Shown piece after piece: positions 60,941 through 64,000 of a stretch of DNA of 64,000 nucleotides; positions within the stretch are counted from its first letter, which is position 1; each line of letters begins with the position of its first letter. Source of the stretch: Sphagnum compactum (taxonomy: Eukaryota; Bryophyta; Sphagnopsida; Sphagnales); the NCBI GenBank assembly GCA_965153455.1, contig OZ234499.1, positions 14,814,271 through 14,878,270 on the forward strand, written 5' to 3'. The translations under genes were made by a program, and so were the position numbers. The notes under the pieces are model-generated. The model saw only the letters and a list, made by a program, of their open reading frames with translations. It did no database searches and was not told where the DNA came from.

Positions 60941-63900
60941 AGAGGCTGGCTGCTCCACTCCCCCTCTTACCACGCCAACTATCCCTCTTTCCCTAGGTAC
61001 CTCTAAAATTTGCTCAAGACTTTCCTGCGTTCGAATCCGTAATCGACAACAACCCCCGTCTCTCACCGAATTCCGACGCTCATACTTCCACCCTCCTATC
61101 ACAACGCTACTCCAGGTCCAAGCTCCTCACTGCTCCATTTAGGAGAACACCACTTCAGATCTACCAGTTCCTCAGCATCGAAACCTTTCATGACTCCTCC
61201 TCCTCCTACTCTTTAGACTACTACCACCAAGTTCCAACAGTACCAGATTCACCAACACTACTCTCCAATGCGTGCATTCCTCTTCCACGCACACATCTCC
61301 ATATTCCCAACTCCCTTCTCCCGCTCTAGCTATAACTCACTAATCTCCATCTGCCCAATAACGATCACAAATGACCACATTGACTTCACGCAACTCCGTG
61401 TACAAGATCGCGCTTGTTTTCCAGCTCACATAATGAAACTTTCATTTGCACCCTTCAAAGTTTACCACTTAGGTAATGAAAACACAAGAATGAAGCAGCA
61501 TGACAGCAACTTGTATGGCTTGATCGTCTAAATAGCAAAATACCGCTGGCCGAAAAGAGATGAAGGGGAAGAGAAGCAAAAGAAGAAGAAGAAGAAGATT
61601 GCACGGAATGAGTCCGTCCCTACCTCGATTCCTTCGTCACTCCATTGCTCAATAATCAAAGTGCAGTTCATAATGGAGGAAAAATGCCCCCCAATTTAAA
61701 GCCGCCTGCAGATACACTGCCACCAAATGTGAGTGGTACATTGTGTTGGTACACCAGTCTTCTGATTCCTAGTCTAACTGTTCAGGTGTCTGGACAAGTT
61801 CTTCTAACATTATTTTTTTCTTTTGCCATTTTCCAACACACTTTATTTGAAGTGGAAGTGGATTCTCTTTGAAGTCCCTGTTGATTTGCTTCAGTTTCAA
61901 GTTACACTTTTTTCTATGCTGAACTTTGTGTTAGAAGATGGCTAGTTATTAAAGTGTGAATTATTTTGTGCGAAAGTGAATTTCCTGTGTGAAGTTTTAA
62001 ATTTTTAAGTATGAATTTTCTATGTTAAGTGATAGATTCTTTTTGTTCATATTTTTCACGTTTGTTTCAATTAATTCACATTTGTATGGCATCTTTTAAC
62101 GCAGTTCATATGAAAGGTGCAGTGAAACTGAAGCAAATCAGAGTTCAAAGAAAAATGTTGTATAGTTTGGTGTGTATAGCCAGGCCCCCCTTGTAATGTT
62201 AAGGTCTAGAGTCAGAACACTGGCAGTTAGCTTATCCCTTAAAACCTTGGCCCATACAGTTCTCACTTCTTTTAAGGGCATACAAAGTTTCATGTTCTTA
62301 TTAACAAGGTGCTGTCTTGAGCTAAATATAGTTTCTCCCATATCATACAGTTTTAAACCCCAATAGTGTTGCCCAAACATCCCTATGGTTGTTGCATTCA
62401 ATTACGAGACAAGCTCCACATGTCATAACCAGGATTTCTTAAGGAGCTTGTATTAAGCTTCTTCACATTAGGTGTACAATCTTAGGACCTACACACCCTA
62501 AGAAGATTATATAGGTAAATCTCTTATGGTCCGTGTTTCACAATTGTCACAGGCTTTTGGCATATCATAATTGGCCCCAGTTAACCAGCACCCACAAATG
62601 CACCATGGAGGATGGATAGTAAGTGGTCAGGAAACAGTTTTCCATTGGGTTTCAGTTCCCTAGCTAACCATGGTCGTAACTAGCCCAGTTGCTCTTTTTA
62701 CTACCTAACTAACAACCACCAAGGGGGTTATTAGAAGGTAGTAAAAACAGCCCTTACCAATACATAAACCATCCACATACCTAGAATGCACTTATTTTCC
62801 TACCAATCTATTATAATCTATACATATGTATATAGGACTTACTTCTTACATAATGGGTTACCAAGATGAAACCAGATATTAACTGAGTTTAGGTTCATCC
62901 ACGATTGAGTCATAATGGGCATCCCATGAATGGTGTGCTGGTGGGTGCTGGTTCACTCTGTCCTATCATAAATGAGCTTGGCAATCCCTTCCCCACCTTA
63001 ACCCTTCCAGGGCACACACATTCTTTATTGCATATCAATATAATCATAGTCAAAAAGTAACATTTAGTGAAATCCGACTTGGTCCTAACACCCTGACAGC
63101 TACAATTTGTTATAATTTCTTTTGGAGTAAAAAGTTTCTAACATTCAGATGTATTCTAAGATTTTATGGTTGTCACATTTGCCAGAGTTGGACTATACAT
63201 GCAGACATGGACATGAAAAATGAATGAGATGCTAGTAATAGGTGGTAAAATAATTACCTGATTTAGAAGGTGTTTTGGCTGAATTTCCTATTATATGAAT
63301 GGAAGTGTTTTTTTTTGTAATTTTTCATCACCTTGCACCTTCCCATTGGATGCTAGAATGGAATAGTTCCTTTCTTTTGCCAATTTATTGCACAAATGGC
63401 CAAATATGTAGTTGAGAGAAAATATCTAGCCGACCCTCCATTCATGCCATCACTAGTGCCACGCCCATGTGGAGGAGATGGTCAACTACTACCAAATCTA
63501 CCATCAAATCTAGGTGTACTTGCCCAATGGCACAAGGGCCATTGCAAGGGGTTACCATTAGCAATTGCTCATCCTTAGGTTTCTGCTCCCTCTTTGCCTG
63601 GACCTTTGTTAATGTACTTCATTTTCATTGATACAATTATTATTCACCTGCCAATTGTGGACATTCAAATGCTCTTTGTTACTCAAATGTGCAACAACCA
63701 ACCATAGTGCTTGCACATCATACCTATTGCCAGCAACAAAGAATTTGAGGTTCTAACTTCTTACCTTTCACAAATTCCCCTTGCTCCAGCCTCACATCAT
63801 AGAATCCAAATCTTCCAATGGTTTTTGTTCTTTGTTGAGATCACAAACTAAGAGCTAGTACTTTGGTAGCCATTGTAAATTGTGATTCGTGATCACTCAT

Positions 63901-64000
63901 GTATGATCACGCACATTGCACACAAATCTTTGTTTGTTGGTTGTACATTCTATGAACCACTAAACTTAGTTGAAACTTGCATTTTGTAATCTTTCTTGTA
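60941..64000. other. 5' flank of SCAR, then no confident gene
   Basis: The first few hundred bases are C/T-rich, as expected of a plant 5' leader and promoter for the minus-strand SCAR gene; no clear TATA box. A short (GAA)n microsatellite is at about 61580-61599. Near 61692-61728 a plus-strand M-P-P-N-L-K-P-P-A-D frame ends before a GTGAGTGG donor-like site, but no further exon supports a gene. The rest has short frames only. Confidence 0.45.

Noticed and set aside
61645-61872. Gene divergent from SCAR with a GTGAGTGG donor
   Set aside because: The ATG frame before the donor-like site is short and no following exon with coding character was seen.

Overview
This is nuclear DNA from a land plant. 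It is AT-rich and dominated by mobile elements and decayed repeats. Evidence for a plant: a plant-type SCAR/WAVE gene, a plant-type U11/U12-20K zinc-finger gene, LTR retrotransposons primed by initiator-Met tRNA (one with a chromodomain integrase), and CACTA-type termini. The species cannot be named from the sequence; the repeat load only suggests a large genome.

Only two recognisable host genes are present, both on the minus strand. A SCAR/WAVE gene (54772-60940) can be resolved into nine exons joining in one frame to 1,414 codons, with the SCAR homology domain at the N-terminus and WH2, connector and acidic segments at the C-terminus. It would activate the ARP2/3 complex for actin branching. 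A U11/U12 snRNP 20 kDa-like gene (41960-43721), a minor-spliceosome protein, has a clear first exon, half a CCCH finger and a clear C-terminal exon; one internal exon is unresolved.

Layout. 1-850: AT-rich, no gene. 850-5196: copy A of a 4.3 kb segment that recurs in direct orientation at 25317-29632 (copy B). It holds a possible terminal exon, a small basic ORF behind a TATA box, a CxxC-containing ORF and a two-unit tandem repeat; three reading-frame lesions occur only in copy B. 5.2-8.5 kb: a dispersed repeat, a roughly 185-bp tandem repeat and remnants of an unidentified ORF. 8518-15433: a full-length chromodomain Ty3/gypsy element on the minus strand with 818-bp LTRs and ATTGC target duplications, inserted into that ORF remnant; its gag-pol has two in-frame stops. 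15.4-25.3 kb: decayed DNA with a broken ORF, a diverged related LTR and a repeat field with perfect TTGGTGGCCACCAA-type palindromes. 29.6-37.1 kb: AT-rich satellites, a decayed Ty3 gag, and CACTA-like ends. 44-47.5 kb: relic of a hAT/DUF4371-like transposase. 48113-49783: a short CACTA-like element filled with a roughly 40-bp CCTAGG-rich minisatellite. 50.0-53.7 kb: a truncated, broken Ty1/copia element. 54.8-60.9 kb: the SCAR gene. 61-64 kb: no confident gene.

I found no gene cluster suggesting a new pathway. The items most worth following are the lesioned segmental duplication, the minisatellite-carrying CACTA element, the palindrome family and the two host gene models. All coordinates and mismatch counts were read by eye.
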